The position numbers were made by a program, and so were the translations under genes. From Clostridium sp. (GTDB lineage Bacteria > Bacillota > Dethiobacteria > Dethiobacterales > Dethiobacteraceae), in assembly GCA_018335695.1 (NCBI GenBank), contig JAGXRV010000020.1, forward strand, positions 1 to 47,874: a stretch of 47,874 bases of DNA. Direction: 5' to 3'. This document shows positions 7,874-16,522 of this stretch, in pieces; the stretch's first letter is position 1; each line of letters begins with the position of its first letter. Under the pieces are notes generated by a model, which saw only the letters and a program-made list of their open reading frames with translations, was not told the origin of the DNA and made no database searches.

Positions 7874-9190
7874 TCACCTCATTTCAGTCTCAAACAAATC
7901 GGCAAGAAACTGGTTTAGGTTTTCTACAACCCTGATGTCAGTCTCTAACGCCGAAGCGAGATCATTTATTGTATACCCGTCCAAAAAGTGTTCTTTGCCT
8001 TCCTTTAAGGTTACTGCCGGCAGATAAAGCCTCTCCTTAACATTCTCCTTGCTTAACTTTCTCATTATATCATGGTAAGTCAACAAACCGGTTACAGACA
8101 CATGCCCGCCAAAAAAATGATTTTCCGGCGAAACCAGTGTTAATTGCACGCCATCAATCCTGTTTAGACAATCAATTATCGGTTGCAGATACTTTGCTGC
8201 AGATTCACCGGTTATGACAGTGGCAGAAATCTGTCTGCCTGCCTTAAGAGGCAGTCTATTTAACCAAGCATTCCAGTCGTCTAAAAGCAATCTCACTAAT
8301 CCCACGCCGTTTGCCAATTGCGGATAGTCTTCGTAATATGCAGCAGCCGGAATCTCCTCGCCTGCTGTTACGAAAAATTCATCGGCAGCAAAAACAAAGC
8401 GCGTTGCTTGTTCAGCCAAGCACTTTTGCTGCCAGCGACTGATCTGCTCCAAGACATAAAGAGCTTGGCTCCGATCGATGGGAACTAAAGGATACAAACC
8501 ATCCCGGTGACCGGTAAGACCCACGGGAACAACCGCCAAGCTTTTTATTGCTGGATAGAGCGAATAGAGATCCCTGATAGTTTTCTCTAACTCCTGCCTG
8601 TCATTCAATCCCGGACAAAGCACAACTTGAGTCTGAAAAGTAATACCGCTTTTTGCCAAGCGCGTGAGCAGCGGCAAAATCTCTCCCGCTTGAGAATGGT
8701 TCATGATTTTCCTGCGCAAATGAGGGTTTGTGGTATGTACAGAAACATACAGGGGAGCCAAATTTAAAGACTCAATCCGTTTAAGATCTTCTTCCTGCAG
8801 ATTTGTTAGCGTAATATAGCTGCCGGACAAGAAAGACAGTCGATAGTCATCATCCTTAATGTAAAGTGTCTCGCGCATCGCTTCCGGCATTTGCTCTATA
8901 AAACAAAAAACACATCTGTTTTGGCAGGAGCGAATTCGATCAAGAGTAGGCAAGGAAAAAACAATTCCCAGCGGCTCATCGTAATCTTTTTCAATCTCAT
9001 AAGCCGCAAGTTCGCCGCCGGCATGCCTAACAGTCAGCACAAGCTCCTCTGCGGATTCCGCCAGATGCCATTCCAGTATATCTTGCGGCTCTACATCGTC
9101 AACTGCAATAATTTCATCACCCGGGCCAATCTTTAGTTCTGCTGCAATAGAGCCGGCTTCAACCCTCTCGACCTGTTTACCCCGCAACAT
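7874..9190 (-). CDS. DUF512 family radical SAM protein with PDZ domain
   Basis: Probable iron-sulfur enzyme of unknown substrate. The protein has an N-terminal PDZ-like segment (about 1-65, AAELKIGPGDEIIAVDDV), a radical SAM cluster motif C-x3-C-x2-C (SCQNRCVFCFIEQ, about residues 95-107) and a C-terminal DUF512 domain (ATRFVFAADEFFVTAG, VTGESAAKYLQPI). In Clostridia this gene commonly lies next to der, as here. ATG at 9190 is preferred over the GTG at 9196 because AGAAGG lies seven bases upstream. It is the first gene of the der-plsY-gpsA operon, behind the promoter at 9221-9250. Confidence 0.9.
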   Translation of the reverse strand: MLRGKQVERVEAGSIAAELKIGPGDEIIAVDDVEPQDILEWHLAESAEELVLTVRHAGGELAAYEIEKDYDEPLGIVFSLPTLDRIRSCQNRCVFCFIEQMPEAMRETLYIKDDDYRLSFLSGSYITLTNLQEEDLKRIESLNLAPLYVSVHTTNPHLRRKIMNHSQAGEILPLLTRLAKSGITFQTQVVLCPGLNDRQELEKTIRDLYSLYPAIKSLAVVPVGLTGHRDGLYPLVPIDRSQALYVLEQISRWQQKCLAEQATRFVFAADEFFVTAGEEIPAAAYYEDYPQLANGVGLVRLLLDDWNAWLNRLPLKAGRQISATVITGESAAKYLQPIIDCLNRIDGVQLTLVSPENHFFGGHVSVTGLLTYHDIMRKLSKENVKERLYLPAVTLKEGKEHFLDGYTINDLASALETDIRVVENLNQFLADLFETEMR

Positions 9191-9220
9191 ACCCACACCT
9201 TCTTTTACTCTGCTGTCATC

Positions 9221-9250
9221 ATTATCCTATATCGCCGGAGGTCATGTCAA
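9221..9250 (-). promoter_or_regulatory. Sigma-A-type promoter for the DUF512-der-plsY-gpsA operon
   Basis: On the minus strand TTGACA (9245-9250) and GATAAT (9221-9226) are separated by 18 bases, about 30 bases upstream of the DUF512 start codon. The -35 is perfect; the -10 has one mismatch. Confidence 0.65.
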
Positions 9251-9367
9251 ATAATAACCGCAAACCCTTCCCCAGAAAGGCTGCGGCCAATTTTTCGCTC
9301 TCGTATCCTGTTAAATCTCGATGCTGCGAGCTTTCAGACCTCGGATAATCTGCGCCGTCTGCCGCTG

Positions 9368-9544
9368 CTAGTACCTCAGCGGTTGTTTAGTAATCATCCT
9401 TAGTATTAAGTTAAGCACCACCAAAATTCCTGCCGTCTCTTCTGACGTCAGCGCAATTCCGGCTTCTGACTTGAGTAATAGTGCAGCAAAAGCGATAATG
9501 TTGACCCAGATTGTCCTTGAAAGGTACCATTTTTTGCCTTCCAT
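9368..9544 (-). CDS. Small phage-type membrane protein, function unknown
   Basis: A 58-residue protein starting MEGKKWYLSRTIWVN, with one hydrophobic helix (about 12-26), a segment reading LTSEETAGILVVLNLILRMI and a tail TKQPL. This WYxSRTIWxN...NLxLRxxTKxP pattern recalls short proteins often found in prophages and phage-derived loci. The start is set by GAGGGGGTG upstream; a longer frame to 9607 has no ribosome site. No other phage gene is visible nearby, so it may be a solitary remnant. About 180 bases upstream toward the DUF512 promoter contain no recognisable gene. Confidence 0.55.
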   Translation of the reverse strand: MEGKKWYLSRTIWVNIIAFAALLLKSEAGIALTSEETAGILVVLNLILRMITKQPLRY

Positions 9545-9627
9545 CTTTTCACCCCCTCGGCATAAATATATGCGGTGGGTGACATATTCCTTCCTAAATT
9601 TTTGCACAGTGATGCGGGCTATTCTCT

Positions 9628-11727
9628 TTATGGGCTTTTATAAACCAACAGGCGCATCCCATTCATGGTAACCAGCAAAGAGACACCCATATCAGCCAGG
9701 ATAGCCAGCCACAAGGTAAGCGAGCCGTGTAATGCCAGCATAATAACCAGCCCTTTCATAAGGAGGGCAAGCGCAATATTTTGACGAACAACTTTCACAG
9801 TTTTGCGGGAAAGGTCTATCAAAAAAGGAAGTTTCTCAAGAGCATCGCCCAGCAAGGCTATATCGGCGCTTTCCAGCGCTGTTGGACTACCGGCAGCTCC
9901 CATAACGATACCAACATTAGCGGAAGCTAGTGCCGGGGCGTCGTTTATGCCATCACCAACCATGGCTACTTTTCCGTAATCCTGACGCATTTTATGTACT
10001 GCTTCCTCTTTTTCTTCAGGCAAAAGACCGGCGAAAACATCAACAATCCCCAGCTTTTTTCCTAAGGGCTTTGCCGCGCCCTCACGGTCCCCCGTCAGCA
10101 TGGCAATCTTATCGATCCCCTTGCCGCGCAATGCCGAAATAACGGCTAAACCTTCATCTCGCAGAGTGTCACTAACAAAAAGCGCTCCCAGAAGTCTACA
10201 CTCTGAAGCTAAAGCAAGCACAGTTTCTCCTCCTGATGACTGTTTGTCCAGTTCATCCACAGCGACTCCCTGTTCAAGCAAAAAATCTCTTGAGCCCAGC
10301 AGGTAGCGTTTATTTGCAATAGAGCCTGCCACTCCCCTGCCCGGATAAGTTATAAAACCCTCAACCTTCTTGATTTCAATCTTTTTTTGAGCCGCATAAT
10401 TACGGACGGCATCCGCCAGAAGATGTTCGGAATTATACTCAAGACTGGCAGCAATTTGTAACAAGCGGTCCGGCGGGAAGTCTCCATATGTAATCTGTCT
10501 GACAACGGTGGGAATTCCCTTTGTCAGCGTACCCGTTTTGTCAAAGAGCACTACATTTACTGACCCCATTTCTTCCAGATAAAGCCCGCCTTTAATCAAA
10601 ATACCCTGCTTGGCAGCATTTGTTAATGCCGCCACAATAGTGACAGGTGTAGAAACTATCAGCGCACAAGGGCAGGCCACAATCAGCAAAGCCAGACTAC
10701 GGTAAAACCATAGCTCCCAGCCTTGTTGACCGACAAGCGGACCAAGCAGAGCGATACTGACTGCAGTAAAGATTACCGCCGGTGTATATAGTCGTGCAAA
10801 CCGATCTATAAACTGCTGCGAAGGCGGACGGCGCTCCTGCGCCGCTTCCACTAACCGTACAATTTTCGACAGCGTAGAATCCTGAGCAGTACCTGTTACC
10901 TTGACATGCAGCGCTCCGTTGCCGTTTAATGTGCCCGCGTAAACTTTTGCCCCCGCTTGTTTAGCGGCTGGCAGTGATTCACCGGTAACAGCAGCTTCGT
11001 AAGTATATGAAATGCCTGATAGAACAATCCCGTCCAAAGGTACTGCCTCTCCGGGGCGAATCAGGATTTCTGCTCCGTTTCTTACCGTATCCGCCAAAAC
11101 TGTTTCCGCCACGCCGTCTACCAGCAGGTGGGCACTTTCCGGCAAAGTGTTCATCAAAGCCCGAATAGAGTTTCTGTTTTTTTCTGAAGTATAAGTCTCA
11201 AGAGCATGACTGGTGGCAAAGAGAATGGCTACTATAGCCGCCTCCCACCATTCGTTAATTATGAGCGCGCCGACTACAGCTATCGTCATTAGCACATTCA
11301 TATCAAGTCGCCGCTGTTTTAAAGCAATAATACTTCGGCGAAACGTCAGGTGGCCGCCAAGCAGCACTGTCACAAAAAGAAAAAACTTGACTGCCGGCAG
11401 GTAGATTTGCACTGCGATAACTGCCGACAAGAGAGCAAGCACAGATAAAAGAGCGTCACGCACACGTACTCTCGTCGTCTCTACTCCCAGAGCGCTGCTG
11501 TTGCGCAGCCTATACCCGTGAGCTTCCACCAACCTCCGGACCGGTTCAAGCGAACCTCGGAAACGCAAGTGCAGTTTGCCTGTGACAAAAGAAAGAACTG
11601 CTTCATCAACCTCCTCGATGCGGCGAATTCCCGCCTCCAACTGCCTGGCACAATCCGCGCAATCCAAGCCATCAATCTGACAGAAACTCTCCTGCCGGTT
11701 TTCTGCCGGAGTCCGGATATCAACCAT
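9628..11727 (-). CDS. cadA: Zn/Cd/Pb-type heavy-metal P1B ATPase
   Basis: Exports soft divalent cations across the cytoplasmic membrane at the cost of ATP. Domain order in 699 residues: an N-terminal heavy-metal-associated domain with GLDCADC (about 19-25), transmembrane helices, the actuator loop TGES, the membrane metal site CPC (ACPCALIVSTP), phosphorylation motif DKTGTLTKG and the hinge GDGINDAPALA. The last helix carries the P1B-2 signature DMGVSLLVTMNGMRLL, pointing to Zn/Cd/Pb rather than copper. One oddity: the normally invariant SEHP motif of the nucleotide domain reads SEHLLADAV, so the HP proline is leucine. AAAGG precedes the ATG. No ArsR/CsoR regulator is adjacent. Confidence 0.93.
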   Translation of the reverse strand: MVDIRTPAENRQESFCQIDGLDCADCARQLEAGIRRIEEVDEAVLSFVTGKLHLRFRGSLEPVRRLVEAHGYRLRNSSALGVETTRVRVRDALLSVLALLSAVIAVQIYLPAVKFFLFVTVLLGGHLTFRRSIIALKQRRLDMNVLMTIAVVGALIINEWWEAAIVAILFATSHALETYTSEKNRNSIRALMNTLPESAHLLVDGVAETVLADTVRNGAEILIRPGEAVPLDGIVLSGISYTYEAAVTGESLPAAKQAGAKVYAGTLNGNGALHVKVTGTAQDSTLSKIVRLVEAAQERRPPSQQFIDRFARLYTPAVIFTAVSIALLGPLVGQQGWELWFYRSLALLIVACPCALIVSTPVTIVAALTNAAKQGILIKGGLYLEEMGSVNVVLFDKTGTLTKGIPTVVRQITYGDFPPDRLLQIAASLEYNSEHLLADAVRNYAAQKKIEIKKVEGFITYPGRGVAGSIANKRYLLGSRDFLLEQGVAVDELDKQSSGGETVLALASECRLLGALFVSDTLRDEGLAVISALRGKGIDKIAMLTGDREGAAKPLGKKLGIVDVFAGLLPEEKEEAVHKMRQDYGKVAMVGDGINDAPALASANVGIVMGAAGSPTALESADIALLGDALEKLPFLIDLSRKTVKVVRQNIALALLMKGLVIMLALHGSLTLWLAILADMGVSLLVTMNGMRLLVYKSP

Positions 11728-11829
11728 TCTAACCTTTCCCTTCGTTCTGCTATGACTGCCTCGCTTCTCGGTTAAAGCAAATTGTCATGACGCCTGCGGT
11801 ACTAACGATAGTAAATAGGATGATTTACA

Positions 11830-12267
11830 CTATTTAGCACAAGAGTAGGCCGCCAATTCACTAAACCGATTACGAACAACCCGGCTGACCAGCTTTGCCG
11901 CCGATTCTTTAAGTCCAAGCAATGTAATGATTCTGCAAAGTCGACTGACTTGTGGGTTTTCTGCTATGCAAGGAATAACTACCATCTCTTGCATTGGTAT
12001 TTGACAGACGGAAAGCAGACTGCTTATTCCTCGGATAAAGATTTCAGGATGTCCTTTTACAGATGTCACATAAATTTTATTTCCCTGCAGGTCTTCTCCC
12101 ATAAAACGAAGCATTCCCTCATCTTCTTTCCTGACGGAGCGAAAGTGCGGCAGGTTTGTCAAATCATCATAAACCGGCAGTGATGTGCTGTTTAACAAAC
12201 CCAACCGGACAGCCGCGGCAGTAACCGGCAAACAAAGATCGTTTTGTCCCAGAAAAAGATAAATCAA
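11830..12267 (-). CDS. DUF3189 family protein (second copy)
   Basis: A 145-residue protein of unknown function, apparently a diverged paralogue of the gene just upstream. The pattern IYLFLGQNDLCLPVTAAAVRLGLL parallels the IIYHCYGGAHSSVTAAAIHLGKL of its neighbour, and both continue with a PVYDDL/TTEELL segment and a basic C-terminal helix. The copy has lost the HCYGGAHSS residues that are conserved in the family, so any catalytic or binding role of those residues is unlikely here. Start TTG follows GAGG by seven bases and overlaps the upstream stop, indicating coupling. Confidence 0.65.
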   Translation of the reverse strand: MIYLFLGQNDLCLPVTAAAVRLGLLNSTSLPVYDDLTNLPHFRSVRKEDEGMLRFMGEDLQGNKIYVTSVKGHPEIFIRGISSLLSVCQIPMQEMVVIPCIAENPQVSRLCRIITLLGLKESAAKLVSRVVRNRFSELAAYSCAK

Positions 12268-12728
12268 CCAGCCACCTCATTTCTGATAAGAGAAACTAAG
12301 GCAACCAATTGGGGATAGGCTTCCTTAGTCCCTTGCAGCACAATAGGACGACCGATTTCTATTAACCCTAAGCGCCGCGAAATATATCCGCCAATCCTCA
12401 TTTTGATTGTCACACAATGCAGTGTATCTACAAAAATCAACTGCTCTTGCGGAGCAAAAATGTCGGCCACTTCACGAAGCACTCGCTCCATGGCTTTCCC
12501 CACATTTCTGCAGCCCACCGAATACACCTGGTTCTGCCATTCATCAACACCGGCTAGATGCAGTTCTCCATGCCCCTCTTTTGTCAGTCGGTCAAAAAGG
12601 TTAAGAGTCAGCAGTTCCTCAGTTGTCGGTGTATTTTCAGCTGAGAGTTTACCGAGATGAATTGCGGCGGCAGTCACTGAAGAATGAGCGCCGCCGTAGC
12701 AATGATATATTATTTTTTTCCCTGCCAT
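12264..12728 (-). CDS. DUF3189 family protein
   Basis: Function unknown. The N-terminus KKIIYHCYGGAHSSVTAAAIHLG is the hallmark of DUF3189, a family largely restricted to spore-forming Clostridia. A central block VGCRNVGKAMERVLREV and a C-terminal stretch IGGYISRRLGLIEIGRPIVLQG follow. ATG 12728 is chosen because GGAGG lies immediately upstream; the frame extends to 12752 without a ribosome site. It is the fifth gene of the DUF1614/YIEGIA run and overlaps the second DUF3189 copy by four bases. Confidence 0.75.
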   Translation of the reverse strand: MAGKKIIYHCYGGAHSSVTAAAIHLGKLSAENTPTTEELLTLNLFDRLTKEGHGELHLAGVDEWQNQVYSVGCRNVGKAMERVLREVADIFAPQEQLIFVDTLHCVTIKMRIGGYISRRLGLIEIGRPIVLQGTKEAYPQLVALVSLIRNEVAG

Positions 12729-12760
12729 ATTGCCTCCGATTACGCTCTGCAAGATACTGT

Positions 12761-12949
12761 TTAATGTCTCACAACAATATACACACCATTACCCATATCA
12801 TGTACCACCGCTTCCAACACGCGTGAAAGAATGGTAGCCATATTTGCTTGCTCCTCTTCGTTTTCAGCGGAAAAAACCGGCACACCGCTTACTTTTTTCC
12901 CATCTATAGCTACGGCGGCCATAATAACTTTCCTTACCGATACATTCAA
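12761..12949 (-). CDS. Small capping-complex subunit for YIEGIA protein
   Basis: A 62-residue protein, MNVSVRKVIMAAVAIDGKK followed by VSGVPVFSAENEEEQANMAT. It matches what is usually annotated as the capping complex subunit for YIEGIA, encoded beside the membrane protein as here. Start TTG lies eight bases after AGGAGG, and 12 bases separate it from the YIEGIA stop. The biochemical role is not known to me; the pairing with the upstream gene is the main functional clue. Confidence 0.7.
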   Translation of the reverse strand: MNVSVRKVIMAAVAIDGKKVSGVPVFSAENEEEQANMATILSRVLEAVVHDMGNGVYIVVRH

Positions 12950-12961
12950 GTTAATCTCCTC

Positions 12962-13852
12962 CTAATCAGACGCACAACGACCTGCACTGGATGCCAGGGG
13001 CTTGGCAACGGCACTTTCCAAGACGGGCACATGCCGCACAGCTTGAAGCAGACATTCTGTATCCGGCTCCAACGGCAGGATAATCATCCCGATTCTGCCC
13101 GTATCTTTATTGCGCCGCAGAAGCGGTGTAAATTCTGCAGTATCAACATCGCGGTAAATTCCAAGCAGGGAGGCGGCATCATGAGCAATCGCCTGTCGCT
13201 GACCAACATTAGCCAGTATCTCTCGAGCATTATCATCGAATGGTTCCAGTACGACAGCTTTTGCCCGCTCTTCATAGATTTTGCGTGTTTTTTTCAGACC
13301 AACATTCATAATATGAATGTCTTCAACAAAAAGATTATATTTTTCAAAGCGAAGTTCGCCGGCTCTAACTTTGGCAATGTCTTTTATTGCTTTTCCGCCA
13401 ATAAATTTGCGGACAAAAGCGGCGGCTGCAATCCCCGCAATAATGCCAAGAACAGGACCCTGCCAAAATGAGACTCCGGAGGTGAGCAGAGCGATAAACA
13501 AAACTAGATAATTGCGAGCCTCAAACGTCCTGGCGATGCCTTCAATAAAATCCTTGCCGCGAGGCACAAGTTTCGATGTTTCCAGGGCAACCAGCATTTG
13601 ACGCTCCATACTGCGTACCTCACGAAACTGTGTGGCAGCTAAAGCTAAGAACGTTACGGCAGTGTATTCTTCAGCCGCCAAGGCGGGAATGGCCACCGCG
13701 CCCAGAGTAGCTGCCAGGAAACCAAGCGACAGATGATTTACTACCGCGTGAGGATACGAAGGATACTGCCTTACGTCGCGGCGCATCATCAAGTATCTGG
13801 CAAGCGTACCGACAGTGATCCCGGTGGCAATGCCCCAAATAACATTGCTCAC
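12962..13852 (-). CDS. YIEGIA family membrane protein, likely sporulation-associated
   Basis: A 296-residue membrane protein with hydrophobic segments near the N-terminus (NVIWGIATGITVGTLARYL), around residues 50-95 and around 115-155 (YLVLFIALLTSGVSFW, GIIAGIAAAAFV). It has a soluble C-terminal half. The family-naming motif reads FIEGIARTFEARNY here. GTG at 13852 is preferred because GGAGG lies eight bases upstream; this leaves a four-base gap after the preceding gene, whereas the longest frame (13897) would overlap it. The family is confined to spore-formers and is usually linked with DUF1614 and DUF3189 genes, as found here. The precise function is unknown. Confidence 0.8.
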   Translation of the reverse strand: MSNVIWGIATGITVGTLARYLMMRRDVRQYPSYPHAVVNHLSLGFLAATLGAVAIPALAAEEYTAVTFLALAATQFREVRSMERQMLVALETSKLVPRGKDFIEGIARTFEARNYLVLFIALLTSGVSFWQGPVLGIIAGIAAAAFVRKFIGGKAIKDIAKVRAGELRFEKYNLFVEDIHIMNVGLKKTRKIYEERAKAVVLEPFDDNAREILANVGQRQAIAHDAASLLGIYRDVDTAEFTPLLRRNKDTGRIGMIILPLEPDTECLLQAVRHVPVLESAVAKPLASSAGRCASD

Positions 13853-13856
13853 CTCA

Positions 13857-14273
13857 TCAACCTCCGTTCTTTTCTCCGTCTTCAATTTTTCTGCCAATAT
13901 TAGTTAGCATACACACACCAATGACGGCAAGCAGAGCGTAGAAAACCAAGATCACACTAAGCAAGGCCAGGGCATTTTTGCCGGGGACTGCCGGCTCGAC
14001 GTGTGAGTTGAGAATTTCGATCCGTCCGTTTGAAGCCTCTCCTGCTCTCTGCTGAACGGGAATAGCGTCGCGCAGCAGACGGTCTATTCGCTGCAGGAAA
14101 TTCTCTTCCGGAGGCTTGTCAGGCGTGGCTTTCACAGCATAATGTTCTAATTCAGCAAATGTTTTCTTTAACTTTGACAGCTCATTTGCCTCAATGAGGA
14201 CGTTGAGAACGGAGATGGTGAATAATAATGCGAGCACTATCGCCGGATTCAAGAAGAAAGTTTTAGTCTTCAC
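13857..14273 (-). CDS. Two-helix membrane protein of the YIEGIA cluster, unknown
   Basis: Not recognised. The 138-residue product starts MKTKTFFLNPAIVLALLF, with one hydrophobic helix at about 8-26. An extracytoplasmic or cytoplasmic middle region is rich in charged residues (TPDKPPEENFLQRIDRLLRD), and a second helix lies near the C-terminus (ALALLSVILVFYALLAVIGVCML). GTG 14273 lies eight bases after AGGAGG; longer frames lack a ribosome site. It overlaps the DUF1614 gene by 11 bases and precedes the YIEGIA gene by four, so the three are almost certainly co-translated and may form one membrane complex. Confidence 0.65.
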   Translation of the reverse strand: MKTKTFFLNPAIVLALLFTISVLNVLIEANELSKLKKTFAELEHYAVKATPDKPPEENFLQRIDRLLRDAIPVQQRAGEASNGRIEILNSHVEPAVPGKNALALLSVILVFYALLAVIGVCMLTNIGRKIEDGEKNGG

Positions 14274-14964
14274 TTTTAAATACCTCCTCATCTTTACGTT
14301 GAGGCGATTCTTTCCTGACTGATTCCAGAGTAAATTTTTCATTAAAAGAGCTTTTAGGAGGAGAGCCTTGAATCAGTTCCCGCGTGTCCCCGAATACTTC
14401 TGCTAAAAGCAAAGCTAAAATGCCGCCAACAACTATCGCATCAAAAGCGCCGGCTCCGCCGATTGAAAGTTGCCCGGCACCACCCCTAAAGGCAACTTCA
14501 ACCCTGGAGATAATGTCTGTTAGCAGCAAACCCATTGAACCGGCTATAAATGCTGAGCGACGGGAACGTCCGGCTAAATATCCAACCACTGCCGCTATAA
14601 TTGCATAAAGATAAATGGGATCAAGAAAACGGTTATAAGTAGGCTCTGCCGGCATGATTTTCATAGTGGTATATACTACAGCCGCAGTAATTAGCGCTGC
14701 CAGCACTGCTCTCGTCTTTTCTTTAATTGTGTCTGCCTTTGCTAGCAAATAACCGGCTAAGAAAAGTGGAACAATACCGCCGCCAATGTTTATAGAGACA
14801 TTGTCAGATACGGGAATATCAGGCAGAAATCCCCCGACCACCATAGCACCGACAAAGCCTAATGCAGATTGGTCGGTCAGACGCAGCCTGTCCAGCACAT
14901 GCTGAAGTGCCCCAAGGTAGATCAAAACTGCAACTGCCACCAGCAAAAAAGTACCTAATGCCAT
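14263..14964 (-). CDS. DUF1614 domain membrane protein
   Basis: A polytopic membrane protein of about 233 residues with six or seven hydrophobic segments. Conserved-looking loops include GGFLPDIPVSDNVSINIGGGIVP (about 45-67) and GGAGAFDAIVVGG (about 165-177), typical of DUF1614. The role is unknown; the family is frequent in Clostridia. ATG 14964 follows GGAGG by 11 bases; a GTG at 14991 lacks a ribosome site. It is the first gene of the run DUF1614, two-helix protein, YIEGIA, capping subunit, DUF3189, DUF3189. Confidence 0.75.
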   Translation of the reverse strand: MALGTFLLVAVAVLIYLGALQHVLDRLRLTDQSALGFVGAMVVGGFLPDIPVSDNVSINIGGGIVPLFLAGYLLAKADTIKEKTRAVLAALITAAVVYTTMKIMPAEPTYNRFLDPIYLYAIIAAVVGYLAGRSRRSAFIAGSMGLLLTDIISRVEVAFRGGAGQLSIGGAGAFDAIVVGGILALLLAEVFGDTRELIQGSPPKSSFNEKFTLESVRKESPQRKDEEVFKSED

Positions 14965-15089
14965 TGAGCCTTGTACCTCCGTTTTTTGCACTCAGCTAAT
15001 AAATAGGCTAACCTAATCGCCAGGATTTATGCCTCTTCAGACAAGCAGCGGAGATGGTGAAAACCCGGAATAATTTACTATCACGCAAA

Positions 15090-15115
15090 GAAGCAGCTGT
15101 GTCCGCAGCTGCTTC
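15090..15115 (-). terminator. Perfect inverted repeat after gdhA, probable terminator
   Basis: GAAGCAGCTG (15090-15099) and CAGCTGCTTC (15106-15115) form a perfect ten-pair stem with a six-base loop, 34 bases beyond the glutamate dehydrogenase stop. On the minus strand it is followed by TTTGCG, a weak T-run, so it could act as terminator or as mRNA 3'-end stabiliser. Confidence 0.5.
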
Positions 15116-15148
15116 CATAAAAACTTATTTTCTTCATTTATTGTCTAA

Positions 15149-16399
15149 CTACGCAATGCCTCTTACTTTAATCGCTTGGGCAACACGGCTAATAGAAACA
15201 ATATAAGCAGCCGTACGCATATCAACCTGAAACTGCTTGCTGGCTTCATAAACCTTTTCAAAAGCGTTAAACATGATAACTTGCAGCTTATCTAAAACTT
15301 CCTGCTCAGACCAGTAATAATTCATCAAGTTCTGCACCCATTCAAAATAGGATACTGTTACGCCGCCAGCATTAGCAAGAATATCAGGCAGAACCATTGT
15401 CCCGTTGGCGAAAAGAATCTTGTCCGCATCCGGCGTAGTCGGACCGTTTGCAGCTTCTGCCACAATCTTTGCTTTAATTCTTGCCGCGTTCGCTGAGGTA
15501 ATCTGATTCTCCAGCGCGGCCGGCACCAAAATATCAACAGGCAATTCCAGCAATTCTTCGTTGGTGATCCGCTTGTAATCCTGGTAATTAATGCAAGAAC
15601 CTGTAGTTCGTTTATGATCATAGAGGAGATGGGGGTCAATGCCGGCTTCATTATAGACGGCACCGCAAGAGTCACTCACGGCAACCAGCTTGCAACCAAG
15701 TTCATGCAGTAAACGAGCGGAGATAAAACCAGCGTTGCCGTAACCTTGAACCGCAACGGAAGCACCCTTCAGCGAAAGGTTTAATTTTTCAGCAGCTTTA
15801 ATAATGGTGTAGATGCAACCTTGGGCAGTAGCTTCGTTTCTACCGAGAGATCCGCCCAAAATCAAAGGTTTTCCGGTAATGACGCCAAATTGATTGCTGC
15901 CTTTCAGACGGCTGAAGGTGTCCATCATCCACGCCATAGTTTGCGCATTTGTATAGACATCAGGTGCCGGAATATCTTTGTCCGGTCCAATAATCGAAGA
16001 AATAGCTTCAATGAAGCCTCTGCTTACTCGTTCCAACTCACCTTGCGACATTTCTTTCGGATTGCAGATGACTCCTCCTTTACCGCCTCCATAAGGCAGT
16101 CCCACAACGCCGCACTTAAAAGTCATCCACATCGAAAGAGCTTTTACTTCATCAATTGTCACATCAGGGTGAAAACGAATACCCCCTTTGCATGGACCAA
16201 TGGCATCGTTATGCTGTGACCGCAGCCCTTTAAAAACCTTGGTTGAACCATCATCCATTTTAACAGGAAAAGTAACAATAAGTACGCGCTTTGGTTCTTT
16301 GAGAACCGCCTCGATAGCCGGATCCAAGACTAAGCATTTTCCAGCTTCACAAATCTGTTGTTGGACAATTTCAAACGGATTTAGGCTTTCATGCACCAA
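15149..16399 (-). CDS. gdhA: Glutamate dehydrogenase (Glu/Leu/Phe/Val family)
   Basis: Interconverts glutamate and 2-oxoglutarate plus ammonia with NAD(P). The 416-residue protein carries the substrate-binding and catalytic block GPCKGGIRFHPDV and LPYGGGKGGV with the catalytic lysine (about residues 85-115). PAPDVYTN and the Rossmann motif QGYGNAGF (about 215-222) follow. Length and sequence fit the short hexameric enzymes of Clostridia; close family members act on leucine or valine, so glutamate specificity is inferred. TTG 16399 lies nine bases after AAAGGAG. A strong promoter lies upstream, so it is transcribed independently of fni. Confidence 0.93.
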   Translation of the reverse strand: MVHESLNPFEIVQQQICEAGKCLVLDPAIEAVLKEPKRVLIVTFPVKMDDGSTKVFKGLRSQHNDAIGPCKGGIRFHPDVTIDEVKALSMWMTFKCGVVGLPYGGGKGGVICNPKEMSQGELERVSRGFIEAISSIIGPDKDIPAPDVYTNAQTMAWMMDTFSRLKGSNQFGVITGKPLILGGSLGRNEATAQGCIYTIIKAAEKLNLSLKGASVAVQGYGNAGFISARLLHELGCKLVAVSDSCGAVYNEAGIDPHLLYDHKRTTGSCINYQDYKRITNEELLELPVDILVPAALENQITSANAARIKAKIVAEAANGPTTPDADKILFANGTMVLPDILANAGGVTVSYFEWVQNLMNYYWSEQEVLDKLQVIMFNAFEKVYEASKQFQVDMRTAAYIVSISRVAQAIKVRGIA

Positions 16400-16484
16400 C
16401 TGTCTCCACTCCTTTGTGAATAACTTTCCAGGAAATTAGTATTAGAATTATGACAAATTCAGCAGCTATTTCCCTTGGTTAGAA

Positions 16485-16513
16485 ATTATATCTAATGCAC
16501 CGCTAATTTGCAA
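16485..16513 (-). promoter_or_regulatory. Sigma-A promoter of gdhA
   Basis: On the minus strand TTGCAA (16508-16513), a 17-base spacer and a perfect TATAAT (16485-16490) lie between the fni stop and the gdhA start. Confidence 0.8.
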
Positions 16514-16522
16514 TACTTTTAA

